Made by a program: the position numbers and the translations under genes. Below, piece by piece: positions 40,748 through 49,069 of a stretch of DNA of 49,160 bases (the stretch's first letter is position 1; every line of letters starts with the position of its first letter). The stretch comes from Eubacteriaceae bacterium (GTDB lineage: Bacteria; Bacillota; Clostridia; Eubacteriales; Eubacteriaceae): positions 1 to 49,160 of the forward strand of contig JAQWCN010000002.1 in the NCBI GenBank assembly GCA_028705955.1. Direction: 5' to 3'. Below the pieces are notes generated by a model. It was not told the origin of the DNA. It made no database searches and saw only the letters and a list, made by a program, of their open reading frames with translations.

Positions 40748-41707
40748 ATGGAACAAAAAGAAGAATTATTGGCAAAGATGTATTATCGAATGAATCAGGC
40801 CCGTTTTTTTGAAGAAAAGGTCAGCTGGTTCAACTCAAAAGGAAAAATAAATGGTTCCGTTCATCTTGCGATAGGCCAGGAAGCATCATCTGTTGCGTCG
40901 TGCCTGGCGCTGGACGAAAAGGATTTTATCACGATGACGCACCGTTGTCACGCACAAGCCATCGGACAGGGAATGGATGTTAAAAAAATGATGGCAGAAT
41001 TGTTGGGCAAAGAGACAGGCTATTGTCAGGGAAAGGGCGGTTCGCTGCATTTGTCCAACATGGCAGATCACAATGTGGGGTCCAATGATGTTCCAGGCAT
41101 GGGTTATAATCTGGCCTGTGGCATTGCTCTGGCCCAAATGCTTCAGAAAACCGGCAATATTGTCCTGTGTTTTGGCGGGGATGGTTCAACCAATGAAGGG
41201 GATTTTCACGAGGCGCTCAACCTCGCATCGGTTAAACAATTGCCGGTTATTTTCTTTATTGAAAATAATTATTACAGTGTGTCGACAGCCATTGAAGATC
41301 ATATGAAGGTTGAAAGCATTACGGATCGTGCGGCAGCGTATGAAATTCCTGCCGTTTCGATTGACGGCAACGATGCCCTTGAAGTGTATGACGCAACCCA
41401 AAAAGCAGCGGAATTTGTTCGAAGCGGAGAAGGCCCCATGCTTATCGAATCCTGTACATACCGGATGTGTGGCCATGACAGTTCGGATCTTCAATTGTAC
41501 CGTTCCAAGGAAGAAATGGAGGAATGGAGTCAGTACGATCCAATCGCTAACTTAAAAAATCAGTTAAAAGAAGATCAGTTGATGACGGATGAAGTTTTAA
41601 GACAATTGGAAGAAAACGCAAAACGCAGCGTAAATGAAGCAGCGGATTTTGCTGAAAATGCGCCGGAACCTTCGCTGGAAGCCGTTTTAGACAGCGTATA
41701 TGCATAG
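40748..41707 (+). CDS. ThDP-dependent 2-oxoacid/acetoin dehydrogenase E1 alpha-like
   Basis: THRCHAQAIGQG, YCQGKGGSLHLS, ThDP motif GGDGSTNEGDFHEALNLASVKQLPVIFFIENN; SD ggagg. Confidence 0.9.
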   Translation: MEQKEELLAKMYYRMNQARFFEEKVSWFNSKGKINGSVHLAIGQEASSVASCLALDEKDFITMTHRCHAQAIGQGMDVKKMMAELLGKETGYCQGKGGSLHLSNMADHNVGSNDVPGMGYNLACGIALAQMLQKTGNIVLCFGGDGSTNEGDFHEALNLASVKQLPVIFFIENNYYSVSTAIEDHMKVESITDRAAAYEIPAVSIDGNDALEVYDATQKAAEFVRSGEGPMLIESCTYRMCGHDSSDLQLYRSKEEMEEWSQYDPIANLKNQLKEDQLMTDEVLRQLEENAKRSVNEAADFAENAPEPSLEAVLDSVYA

Positions 41708-41725
41708 GAAGGGAATGAAAAGGAC

Positions 41726-42715
41726 ATGGATGTAAAAGAACTGACTTACAAAGAAGCGTTAAGACAGGCTTTAAAAGAAGAAATGACCACAGATGAATCG
41801 GTCATCCTTCTGGGCGAAGATATTGGAGAATATGGCGGAGCCTGTGGAATAACGCTGGGATTGATTGAAGAATTCGGAAAAGAAAGAGTGATGGATACGC
41901 CTGCTTCAGAATCGGCAATCGTTGGTTGCGGGATTGGTGCCGCAATGGCCGGGATGCGTCCGGTTTGTGAGCTGGCATCAATGGATCAGGCGGCCATGGC
42001 TTTTGGAGAACTTTTAAATAGTGCTTCCAGATCATTTTATTTATCCGGTGGAACCGTAAAAGTCCCCATGGTCATTATGATTCCTTCCGGTTTTGGCAAA
42101 GGGGTTTCCCAAAACGGACAGAGTCTGGAATCAATCTTTGCTCAAATTCCGGGTTTAAAAGTAATCGCACCCTCCACACCGGCCCAGGCCAAGGGGATGC
42201 TTAAGGCTGCGATTCGGGACGATAATCCCGTCATTTTGTTGGAAAACCGGAGCCTTATGAATATGAAAGGGCCGGTTCCGGAGACAGATAGCTATATTCT
42301 TCGTTTGGGCAAAAGCTATATCGAACGGGAAGGCAAAGATTTGACCCTGGTTTCCTGGGGAGCTTCCCTGGTCAATGCGATTGAAGCAGCTGATTATCTG
42401 GCAGATGAAAACATCGATGTGGCCGTTATTAATCCCATGACCCTTCGTCCCATGTTTATGGATCAGATTTTTGATTCGGTCAAAGAAACCGGACGGTTGC
42501 TCATTGTTCATGATGGCAACAAAACAGGCGGGATTGGTGCGGAAATATCAGCCAGGGTTGCGGAAGGGGATTGCTTTGATTATTTAGAAGCACCCATCGC
42601 CAGATTGGGCGGGCTGGATGTTCCTATCCCCTATAACCGCAATCTGGAATCCGTGATCACACCACAAAAAGAAGACATTATCCAGGCCGTATACAGTGTA
42701 CTGGGTTTGAATTAA
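41726..42715 (+). CDS. 2-oxoacid/acetoin dehydrogenase E1 beta-like, with the AQHSQSLE motif changed to SQNGQSLE
   Basis: LLGEDIGEYGG, PASESAIVGCGIGAAMAGMRPV, IPGLKVIAPSTPAQAKGMLKAAIRDDNPV. Confidence 0.9.
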   Translation: MDVKELTYKEALRQALKEEMTTDESVILLGEDIGEYGGACGITLGLIEEFGKERVMDTPASESAIVGCGIGAAMAGMRPVCELASMDQAAMAFGELLNSASRSFYLSGGTVKVPMVIMIPSGFGKGVSQNGQSLESIFAQIPGLKVIAPSTPAQAKGMLKAAIRDDNPVILLENRSLMNMKGPVPETDSYILRLGKSYIEREGKDLTLVSWGASLVNAIEAADYLADENIDVAVINPMTLRPMFMDQIFDSVKETGRLLIVHDGNKTGGIGAEISARVAEGDCFDYLEAPIARLGGLDVPIPYNRNLESVITPQKEDIIQAVYSVLGLN

Positions 42716-42729
42716 GAACGGAGTAGAAA

Positions 42730-44547
42730 ATGGCTATGAATGTAGTATTGCCGGATATGGGAAAGGGTATGGCAACAGGAATCATAACCCGGTGGTTTAA
42801 AAACGAAGGAGAACGGATTCGCCGGGGGGAAGCCCTGTATGAAGTGCGATTTGATTCCGGAAAAGTAAAAGTATCTGCGAACGCCTCAGGATATTTGCTT
42901 CAGATTAAACAAAAAGAAGGCAAAGCGATCACATCAGAAGATGTACTGGGTATTATTGGAGATACCGAAGAAATAGTAGAAAAGAACAAAGCAGATGCGG
43001 ACGAAATCATTAATCAGGACGAAAGATTGTCCATCCGTGGATTTAATAACGGAAACCATCAGGTTTTTGATGGTAACGGAAGGTCTGTTCGCGCAACACC
43101 GGCAGCCAGAAGATACGCAAGGGAACAAGGTGTAAATCTGGACGAATTGGTTGGCTGCGGGCTTGGTGCTGGAGGCCGGATTTTGCCAAAAGATATTGAC
43201 CGTTTTCTGGAACAGAAAAAAATCTTTGAAAAATTTCAGAATGAAAAGAAAAAGAACGAAGAATCCAAAGATTCCATTACAAAAGTAGAAGAAAAAAAGA
43301 TTTTGGAATCAGAACCTCAAACGAAGACTGAAACGGTACCAGAAGAGAAAAAACCTGAAACGCTAAGAGATGAATGCCAACCGGAAACATCCGAAACCGA
43401 AACACCAATAGAAGAAAGCGCATCCGCACCGCAGGAAGAACCAGAAATAGCCCCAACACCGATCGCACTTCCAAAACATAAAGAGATCAATATCTCACCG
43501 CTTGCGGAAGCAATGGCGGCCGAAAATGATATTGATATTCATCACATTAAAACGGGGACGGGCCCGGGCGGAAAAATTGTCAAAAGCGATATCCAAAAAA
43601 TAATGGCAGACCAGAAGCAAGATCAACCAGAAGCAACCGAATCTCAGCTTTCCCTGGCAATGGAAGAATCCATTGTCCCTGCAAAACCTGTCGAAGTCGA
43701 AACGGAAGAAACCCCTTTGGAAGAAACGGAAACAGCTCAGGAAAGGGAGGATTTACCCGTTGAAACTCAGGAACCGGATCCCGTTGTAGAAGAAACTCTT
43801 CCTGAACCGGAAGAAACAGAAATAACAGAAAACGAATCCGAAAAGTCCGAAGATGATCAGGATGATTTAACAACATTGGAAGCCGTCACGGCACATCATT
43901 CACAAACTGACAAAGCCGTGTCATGCGAAAGCCCTGTCGGAACAGAAAATCCCAGTAATACGACGACGCTGTCAGTCGAAGTGGACGTTACAGAACTGCG
44001 GGCCTATCGCAAAAAAGTATCCGGACCGATCGAAAAGGAAACCGGGCTGCGTTGTGCCTATACGGATTTTCTCATTCAGGCGCTGGCCAAAACACTGGCA
44101 GCGTGCCCAAAATTAGTCAAGGGCTCCGCGCAGGACATCAATATCGCATTGATGGTTAAAAGTGATGATGGTTTGGTGACCCCGGTGTTCAGGAAAACCG
44201 ATACCATGGCGTTGAGTCAGATTGTTGTCAAGCGCTGTGATTTTATGAAAGGGATTCGGTGCAACCGGTTCTCAAAGCAGGATTTTGAAGGTGCGTCCTT
44301 TAAAATTATGAATTTGGGAATGTACCATATCCACCATTTTGCATTACCGGTTGTCAGTGGAGATTGCCCCGTGTTGTGTGTGGGAGCGATTGAAGACCGG
44401 TTGCGTTATATTAAGGGAGAAGCGACACGCCGAAAAGTGATGACTGTAACCTTGTGCCTGAATGCCGGGACCGATGGCGGGGTCAATGGCGCAGAATTCT
44501 TGAAAAAATTACGGGATTTTATGGAAAATCCAACGGCATCATTTTAA
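42730..44547 (+). CDS. Dihydrolipoamide acyltransferase (E2)-like protein: one degenerate lipoyl domain, two PSBDs, one degenerate catalytic domain
   Basis: Lipoyl-fold VVLPDMGKGMATGIITRWFKNEGERIRRGEALYEVRFDSGKVKVSANASG; PSBDs RATPAARRYAREQGVNLDELVGCGLGAGGRILPKDI and ISPLAEAMAAENDIDIHHIKTGTGPGGKIVKSDI; E2 core TLSVEVDVTELRAYRKK...YTDFLIQALA. Confidence 0.9.
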   Translation: MAMNVVLPDMGKGMATGIITRWFKNEGERIRRGEALYEVRFDSGKVKVSANASGYLLQIKQKEGKAITSEDVLGIIGDTEEIVEKNKADADEIINQDERLSIRGFNNGNHQVFDGNGRSVRATPAARRYAREQGVNLDELVGCGLGAGGRILPKDIDRFLEQKKIFEKFQNEKKKNEESKDSITKVEEKKILESEPQTKTETVPEEKKPETLRDECQPETSETETPIEESASAPQEEPEIAPTPIALPKHKEINISPLAEAMAAENDIDIHHIKTGTGPGGKIVKSDIQKIMADQKQDQPEATESQLSLAMEESIVPAKPVEVETEETPLEETETAQEREDLPVETQEPDPVVEETLPEPEETEITENESEKSEDDQDDLTTLEAVTAHHSQTDKAVSCESPVGTENPSNTTTLSVEVDVTELRAYRKKVSGPIEKETGLRCAYTDFLIQALAKTLAACPKLVKGSAQDINIALMVKSDDGLVTPVFRKTDTMALSQIVVKRCDFMKGIRCNRFSKQDFEGASFKIMNLGMYHIHHFALPVVSGDCPVLCVGAIEDRLRYIKGEATRRKVMTVTLCLNAGTDGGVNGAEFLKKLRDFMENPTASF

Positions 44548-44573
44548 GTGAAGTCATAAAAGGAGTGTGAAAG

Positions 44574-45971
44574 ATGAATCGAACCGATAAACCTGAATTG
44601 GAAAACTATGAGCTTATCGTTTTGGGCGGCGGAATCGCTGGGATTACCGCAGCAATCCTTGCGGCCAAACAAGGAAAAACCACCGCTTTAATCTGCAACC
44701 AGGTTGGAGGAAACTATGTGTACAACGGGTGCCTGGATGCCCGTTATCTTTATGAAAATGCCAAAACCATCCGGCATTGTATCAATGCAAAAGAGAGAGG
44801 TATTGTTCTGGGAAGTTTGAGTTTGGATATGGAAAAGATGATGCAGGATAAAAACAAGCATCTGGTCTATACCGAATTTGAGATGGAAAAAGAGCTTTCC
44901 GAAGCAGGCGTCAGAGTCTTTGAAGGTGTTGGACGGCCCATGCCCAACGGGATGATCGACGTGATGGATTCCCATAAAGAACAACGCCGTTTAAAGTGGC
45001 AAAAACTGATCATCGCGACGGGAGCCAAATCTGTCCACCGGGATGTTTTTAAAGGATTTGACAGCGTATTAACAGACGAAGATATTCTTAATCTGGATTA
45101 TGTTCCTCAGGAACTCACCATTCTGGGAGAAGGCGCCAATGCCTGCGAAATTGCGTCTATCTATGCCGTTATGGGATCCCGGGTGACCATTATTTCAGAC
45201 AAAACGGCCCTTTTGGAAGGGCTGGATGCCCAAATCATTGGTCGCTTGGAAGAACAGATGAAAAAAAGAGGAATCCAGATTTATTACAAAGCACAGCCAG
45301 TGGATTTGTATAAAGATTCTCTGGGCAGCATTCATATCGAAGTGGACCGGGAAGACCACAAACGGGAAACCATTATCAGCTCCGATATTTATATTGCCTC
45401 CCAGCGTTCCGGCAATTTTGCCGGATTGGATGCCCTGAGACTCAATACCGATAACGGAAAAATCGCCGTCAATGATTTTGGGGAAACATCGGTTCAAAAT
45501 GTGTACGCCGCGGGAGAAGTGACCCCAGCGTGTACAACGGCAGATCAAAGCGTTGCAATGGCCCGGATGGTCGTCCATAACAGCGTGGACGAAGAGGATC
45601 CCTGGCAGTGCAGTCACTTTAGCATCCCCACCTGTATTCACACCTTTCCTGAGATTGCCAGTATTGGACTGGATACCAAAACGGCCAGTCAATTTTATGA
45701 AGATGTCCGAATTGGTCTGGCACCCCTTGGTGCCGATGTTGGCGATCTCTTTGTAGAAGATAAACAAGGCTTTGTAAAAGTGCTTGTCGATGGCCAGTAT
45801 TTTGAAATTTTGGGTGTTCATATTATTGGAGAAAATGCATCCGAACTCATTGGACAGGCGCAGGCCATTATGGCCACCGAAGGAACAGCGCTGGATGCCT
45901 TAAAATTGGTTCATCCTCATCCCAGCCTCTCACAGGCCTTACAAAACGCATTAGAAAAAATCGAAAAATAA
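44574..45971 (+). CDS. Dihydrolipoamide dehydrogenase (E3)-like flavoprotein lacking the CxxxxC disulfide
   Basis: FAD motif IVLGGGIAGITAAILAAKQGKTTALI; NAD(P) motif ILGEGANACEIASIYAVMGSRVTII; GGNYVYNGC in place of GGTCLNRGC; C-terminal HPHPSLSQA. Confidence 0.9.
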   Translation: MNRTDKPELENYELIVLGGGIAGITAAILAAKQGKTTALICNQVGGNYVYNGCLDARYLYENAKTIRHCINAKERGIVLGSLSLDMEKMMQDKNKHLVYTEFEMEKELSEAGVRVFEGVGRPMPNGMIDVMDSHKEQRRLKWQKLIIATGAKSVHRDVFKGFDSVLTDEDILNLDYVPQELTILGEGANACEIASIYAVMGSRVTIISDKTALLEGLDAQIIGRLEEQMKKRGIQIYYKAQPVDLYKDSLGSIHIEVDREDHKRETIISSDIYIASQRSGNFAGLDALRLNTDNGKIAVNDFGETSVQNVYAAGEVTPACTTADQSVAMARMVVHNSVDEEDPWQCSHFSIPTCIHTFPEIASIGLDTKTASQFYEDVRIGLAPLGADVGDLFVEDKQGFVKVLVDGQYFEILGVHIIGENASELIGQAQAIMATEGTALDALKLVHPHPSLSQALQNALEKIEK

Positions 45972-45986
45972 AAATCGGGAGAAAGC

Positions 45987-47525
45987 ATGTCAGAAAGAGA
46001 AACCATTGTAATTGTTGATTTTGGCGCCCAATACAATCAATTGATTGCCCGCCGGGTCAGAGAGGAAAAAGTATATTCTGTTGTCGTCCCATTTGACGTT
46101 AAAGCAGACCGCATCAGAAAGATCAATCCAAAAGGAATTATTTTCACAGGAGGCCCAGCCAGTGTCCACGATGAAGGCGCCCCCCTGTGTGATCCGGAAA
46201 TTTATCATCTGGGAATCCCTGTGCTGGGAATCTGCTACGGTGCCCAGCTCATGGCCGAACAACTTGGCGGAAAAACGGCCCAGGCCTCAATCAGGGAATA
46301 CGGGAAAAGAAAAATCCAGATTAAGAAACAATCACCCCTGCTTCAGGATGTCACCGATCATTCCGTCTGCTGGATGAGCCATACCTACTACATCGCAAAC
46401 CCACCAGAAGGTTTTGAGATCACCGCGCAAACTGAAACCTGCCCGGTTGCCGCCATGGAAAATGAAGGCCGGCAGTTGTACGCCGTGCAATACCATCCCG
46501 AAGTGGAACATACCGAATGCGGAAGAGAAATTATTCATAACTTTCTTTATTCCATTTGTGGCTGTACCGGAGATTGGACCATGTCCAATTTTATTGAAGA
46601 ACAAATCAAAGCCATCCGGGAAGAAGTTGGCGATAAAAAAGTCCTCTGCGCTTTAAGTGGTGGCGTCGATTCTTCGGTGGCAGCCACACTCATGCACCGG
46701 GCAGTTGGCAATCAGCTCACATGCATTTTTGTCGATCATGGTCTGCTGCGTAAAGACGAAGGAGACCAGGTTGAGGCGATTTTTAAACATCGTTTTAAAA
46801 TGAATTTTATCCGGGTCAACTGTGCAGACCGCTTTTTGGGTAAACTTGCCGGAGTAAGCGATCCCGAAACAAAACGTAAAATTATTGGAGAAGAGTTTAT
46901 CCGGGTCTTTGAAGAAGAATCCAATAAACTATCCGATATGGATTTTCTGCTTCAGGGAACCATCTACCCGGATGTGATCGAAAGCGGCGCCAAGAAAAAT
47001 GCCGCAGTGATCAAAAGTCATCATAATGTAGGTGGTTTGCCGGAAGATGTGGACTTTACCCTGATCGAACCGCTTCGCAATCTGTTTAAAGATGAAGTGC
47101 GTCATTTGGGGGAAGAACTCGAGCTGGATCACGATTTGGTTTGGCGTCAGCCCTTCCCGGGACCGGGCCTGGCTATTCGTGTGATGGGGGAAGTTACCGA
47201 ACCCAAACTGGCCATTTTAAGAGAAGCAGACTACGTTTTTCGGGATGAAATTGCCAAAGCGGGTCTGGATGAAAAAATCTGGCAATATTTTGCAGTGCTG
47301 CCGGGAAACCGCAGTGTGGGCGTCATGGGAGACGAACGTACCTATGATTACACCATTGGTCTGCGGGCCGTTACCTCGGTGGATGGCATGACCTCCGATT
47401 GGGCAAGAATTCCGTTTAACGTTATGGAATCTATCTCAACCCGGATCGTTAACGAAGTTCCCCATGTTAACCGGATCGTTTATGATGTAACGAGTAAACC
47501 CCCGTCAACGATTGAGTGGGAATAA
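45987..47525 (+). CDS. guaA: GMP synthase (glutamine-hydrolysing)
   Basis: [66 protein letters not shown]. Confidence 0.98.
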   Translation: MSERETIVIVDFGAQYNQLIARRVREEKVYSVVVPFDVKADRIRKINPKGIIFTGGPASVHDEGAPLCDPEIYHLGIPVLGICYGAQLMAEQLGGKTAQASIREYGKRKIQIKKQSPLLQDVTDHSVCWMSHTYYIANPPEGFEITAQTETCPVAAMENEGRQLYAVQYHPEVEHTECGREIIHNFLYSICGCTGDWTMSNFIEEQIKAIREEVGDKKVLCALSGGVDSSVAATLMHRAVGNQLTCIFVDHGLLRKDEGDQVEAIFKHRFKMNFIRVNCADRFLGKLAGVSDPETKRKIIGEEFIRVFEEESNKLSDMDFLLQGTIYPDVIESGAKKNAAVIKSHHNVGGLPEDVDFTLIEPLRNLFKDEVRHLGEELELDHDLVWRQPFPGPGLAIRVMGEVTEPKLAILREADYVFRDEIAKAGLDEKIWQYFAVLPGNRSVGVMGDERTYDYTIGLRAVTSVDGMTSDWARIPFNVMESISTRIVNEVPHVNRIVYDVTSKPPSTIEWE

Positions 47526-47540
47526 AACAAAAAGCCTTGA

Positions 47541-47573
47541 AGGGGCTGTCGCACTGCGACAGTCCCTTTTTTA
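47541..47573 (+). terminator. Intrinsic terminator after guaA
   Basis: aggggctgtcgca-ctgcgacagtcccttttttatt. Confidence 0.9.
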
Positions 47574-47703
47574 TTGGGATGAGCAAAAGCTTACGTTTAA
47601 ATCAGTGAAAACAATATTATGGCAGGAAAAAATTCTGTGTTTGAAAAGATCAAAAGGTTAAAGAAAAAACTGGAGAATAAAGCAAATGTATAGAATAGCG
47701 TTT

Positions 47704-47740
47704 GAACCGATTAGTTTTAGAACTGACCGGTTTTTTATTG
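47704..47740 (+). terminator. Terminator-like hairpin downstream of a small ORF
   Basis: aaccgattagtt-ttag-aactgaccggttttttatt (stem with one internal mismatch and a U-tract). Confidence 0.6.
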
Positions 47741-47858
47741 TGTTTTGTGAGGGATCGCGCACCGCGTTGGAGCGGGAAGATTAGGAGAGCGTCAAGGTTT
47801 TGTAAAGTTTTAGTTTATAATAATATATAAATGAAAATAAATGAAAGAGGATGAACCG

Positions 47859-48716
47859 ATGGACTATACAATCTCTCCCTTAAAACTCGAAGCCTTTCAA
47901 CAATACTGTATCGACCAGGAAAAATCGGAGGCGACCATTCAAAAATATGTTTATAATATAAAAAATTTTTCCAGATATCTAAAAGACCGGGCATTTTCCA
48001 AAGCAAACTTGATTGCATACCGGGCAGAACAGCGTAACCATTACAAGGCCAAGACAGTCAATGGCAGAATATGCGCGATCAATGCATATCTCACCTTTAT
48101 CAACCGGCAGGAGCTCAAGCTAAAATTATTATCCATCCAGCACCAGGTTTTTGCAGATGTCCATCGGGAAATGACAAAGCGGGACTATAAGCGGTTGGTC
48201 GAAGCGGCCAAAACACTGCCACACAGCCGTCTCTATTATTTAATTCAAACCTTGGGGGCAACGGGTATCCGGGTTTCTGAACTCCGCTTTATCACCGTGG
48301 CAGCGGTTCGCCGGGGCATCGTCGATATTTCGATGAAAGGGAAGGAGCGGACCATTATCATTCCACGGGCATTGTGTGCTCTGCTTAAAAAGTATATCGC
48401 GGAGCAAAAAATAAAAAAAGGACCTCTCTTTATCACCCGGTCAGGCCGGCCGGTGGACCGCTCCAATGTTCATCATGCCTTAAAAAAATTGTGCACCAAG
48501 GCAAAAGTGGATCCTCAAAAAGTTTTTCCCCACAATTTCAGACATCTTTTCGCCCGGTGTTTTTACGCGGTTCATAAGGATATTGGGCGTCTGGCCGATT
48601 TGCTGGGCCACAGCAGCATCGAAACCACCCGGATTTATATTGCGGTCAGTTCCCAAAGATTCGATAAAATTTTTTTAAAAATGAAAATGATCGATCAAAG
48701 TGCACAAGGATTATAA
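47859..48716 (+). CDS. Tyrosine-type site-specific recombinase/integrase
   Basis: Catalytic motifs TGIRVSEL (R), HNFRHLFA (HxxR), LLGHSSIETTRIYIAV (H...Y). Confidence 0.92.
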   Translation: MDYTISPLKLEAFQQYCIDQEKSEATIQKYVYNIKNFSRYLKDRAFSKANLIAYRAEQRNHYKAKTVNGRICAINAYLTFINRQELKLKLLSIQHQVFADVHREMTKRDYKRLVEAAKTLPHSRLYYLIQTLGATGIRVSELRFITVAAVRRGIVDISMKGKERTIIIPRALCALLKKYIAEQKIKKGPLFITRSGRPVDRSNVHHALKKLCTKAKVDPQKVFPHNFRHLFARCFYAVHKDIGRLADLLGHSSIETTRIYIAVSSQRFDKIFLKMKMIDQSAQGL

Positions 48717-48721
48717 AAAAC

Positions 48722-48747
48722 CACCACAGACTTATCGTTCTGTGGTG
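48722..48747. repeat. Inverted recombination-site-like repeat, left copy
   Basis: CACCACAGA-CTTATCGT-TCTGTGGTG: 9-bp palindromic arms around an 8-bp asymmetric spacer. Confidence 0.75.
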
Positions 48748-48787
48748 ACGGAATGGCTTAAAAGGAAATTTAAGACAAAAAAATAAA

Positions 48788-48806
48788 GCCTGTAAAAATA
48801 ACAGGC
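48788..48806 (-). terminator. Terminator-like hairpin reading on the minus strand
   Basis: GCCTGT-aaaaata-ACAGGC preceded by an A-rich tract on plus (U-tract on minus). Confidence 0.6.
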
Positions 48807-48815
48807 GCAAAAAAT

Positions 48816-48852
48816 AGACCTGTAATACTTTTAATTGAAAACAGGTCTTTTT
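48816..48852 (+). terminator. Intrinsic terminator reading on the plus strand
   Basis: AGACCTGT...ACAGGTCTTTTT. Confidence 0.75.
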
Positions 48853-48896
48853 CTATTTAAAAAAATGGTGATTACGATGATATCGGGTCATTACTC

Positions 48897-48925
48897 TTGA
48901 TTTTTGAATTTTTTATGTTTATAAT
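48897..48925 (+). promoter_or_regulatory. Strong sigma-A-like promoter inside the candidate invertible segment
   Basis: TTGATT (48897-48902) - N17 - TATAAT (48920-48925). Confidence 0.7.
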
Positions 48926-48976
48926 AATAAAAAGATACACGAATTAGAGCAAATGCAGCAGAATGCAGGTTTATTC

Positions 48977-49002
48977 CACCACAGAACGATAATTCCGTGG
49001 TG
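48977..49002. repeat. Inverted recombination-site-like repeat, right copy
   Basis: CACCACAGAACGATAATTCCGTGGTG; its reverse complement matches the left copy at 24 of 26 positions. Confidence 0.75.
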
Positions 49003-49069
49003 ACTTACCGGCTGTATTAGTCAAAACCTGGGTAATCATTCTGTTAGATTCAAAATTAAAGGTGAAAAA

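Noticed and set aside
45195-45821. 208-aa minus-strand ORF antisense to the E3-like gene
   Set aside because: Mirror frame of a well-supported CDS; no recognisable domain.
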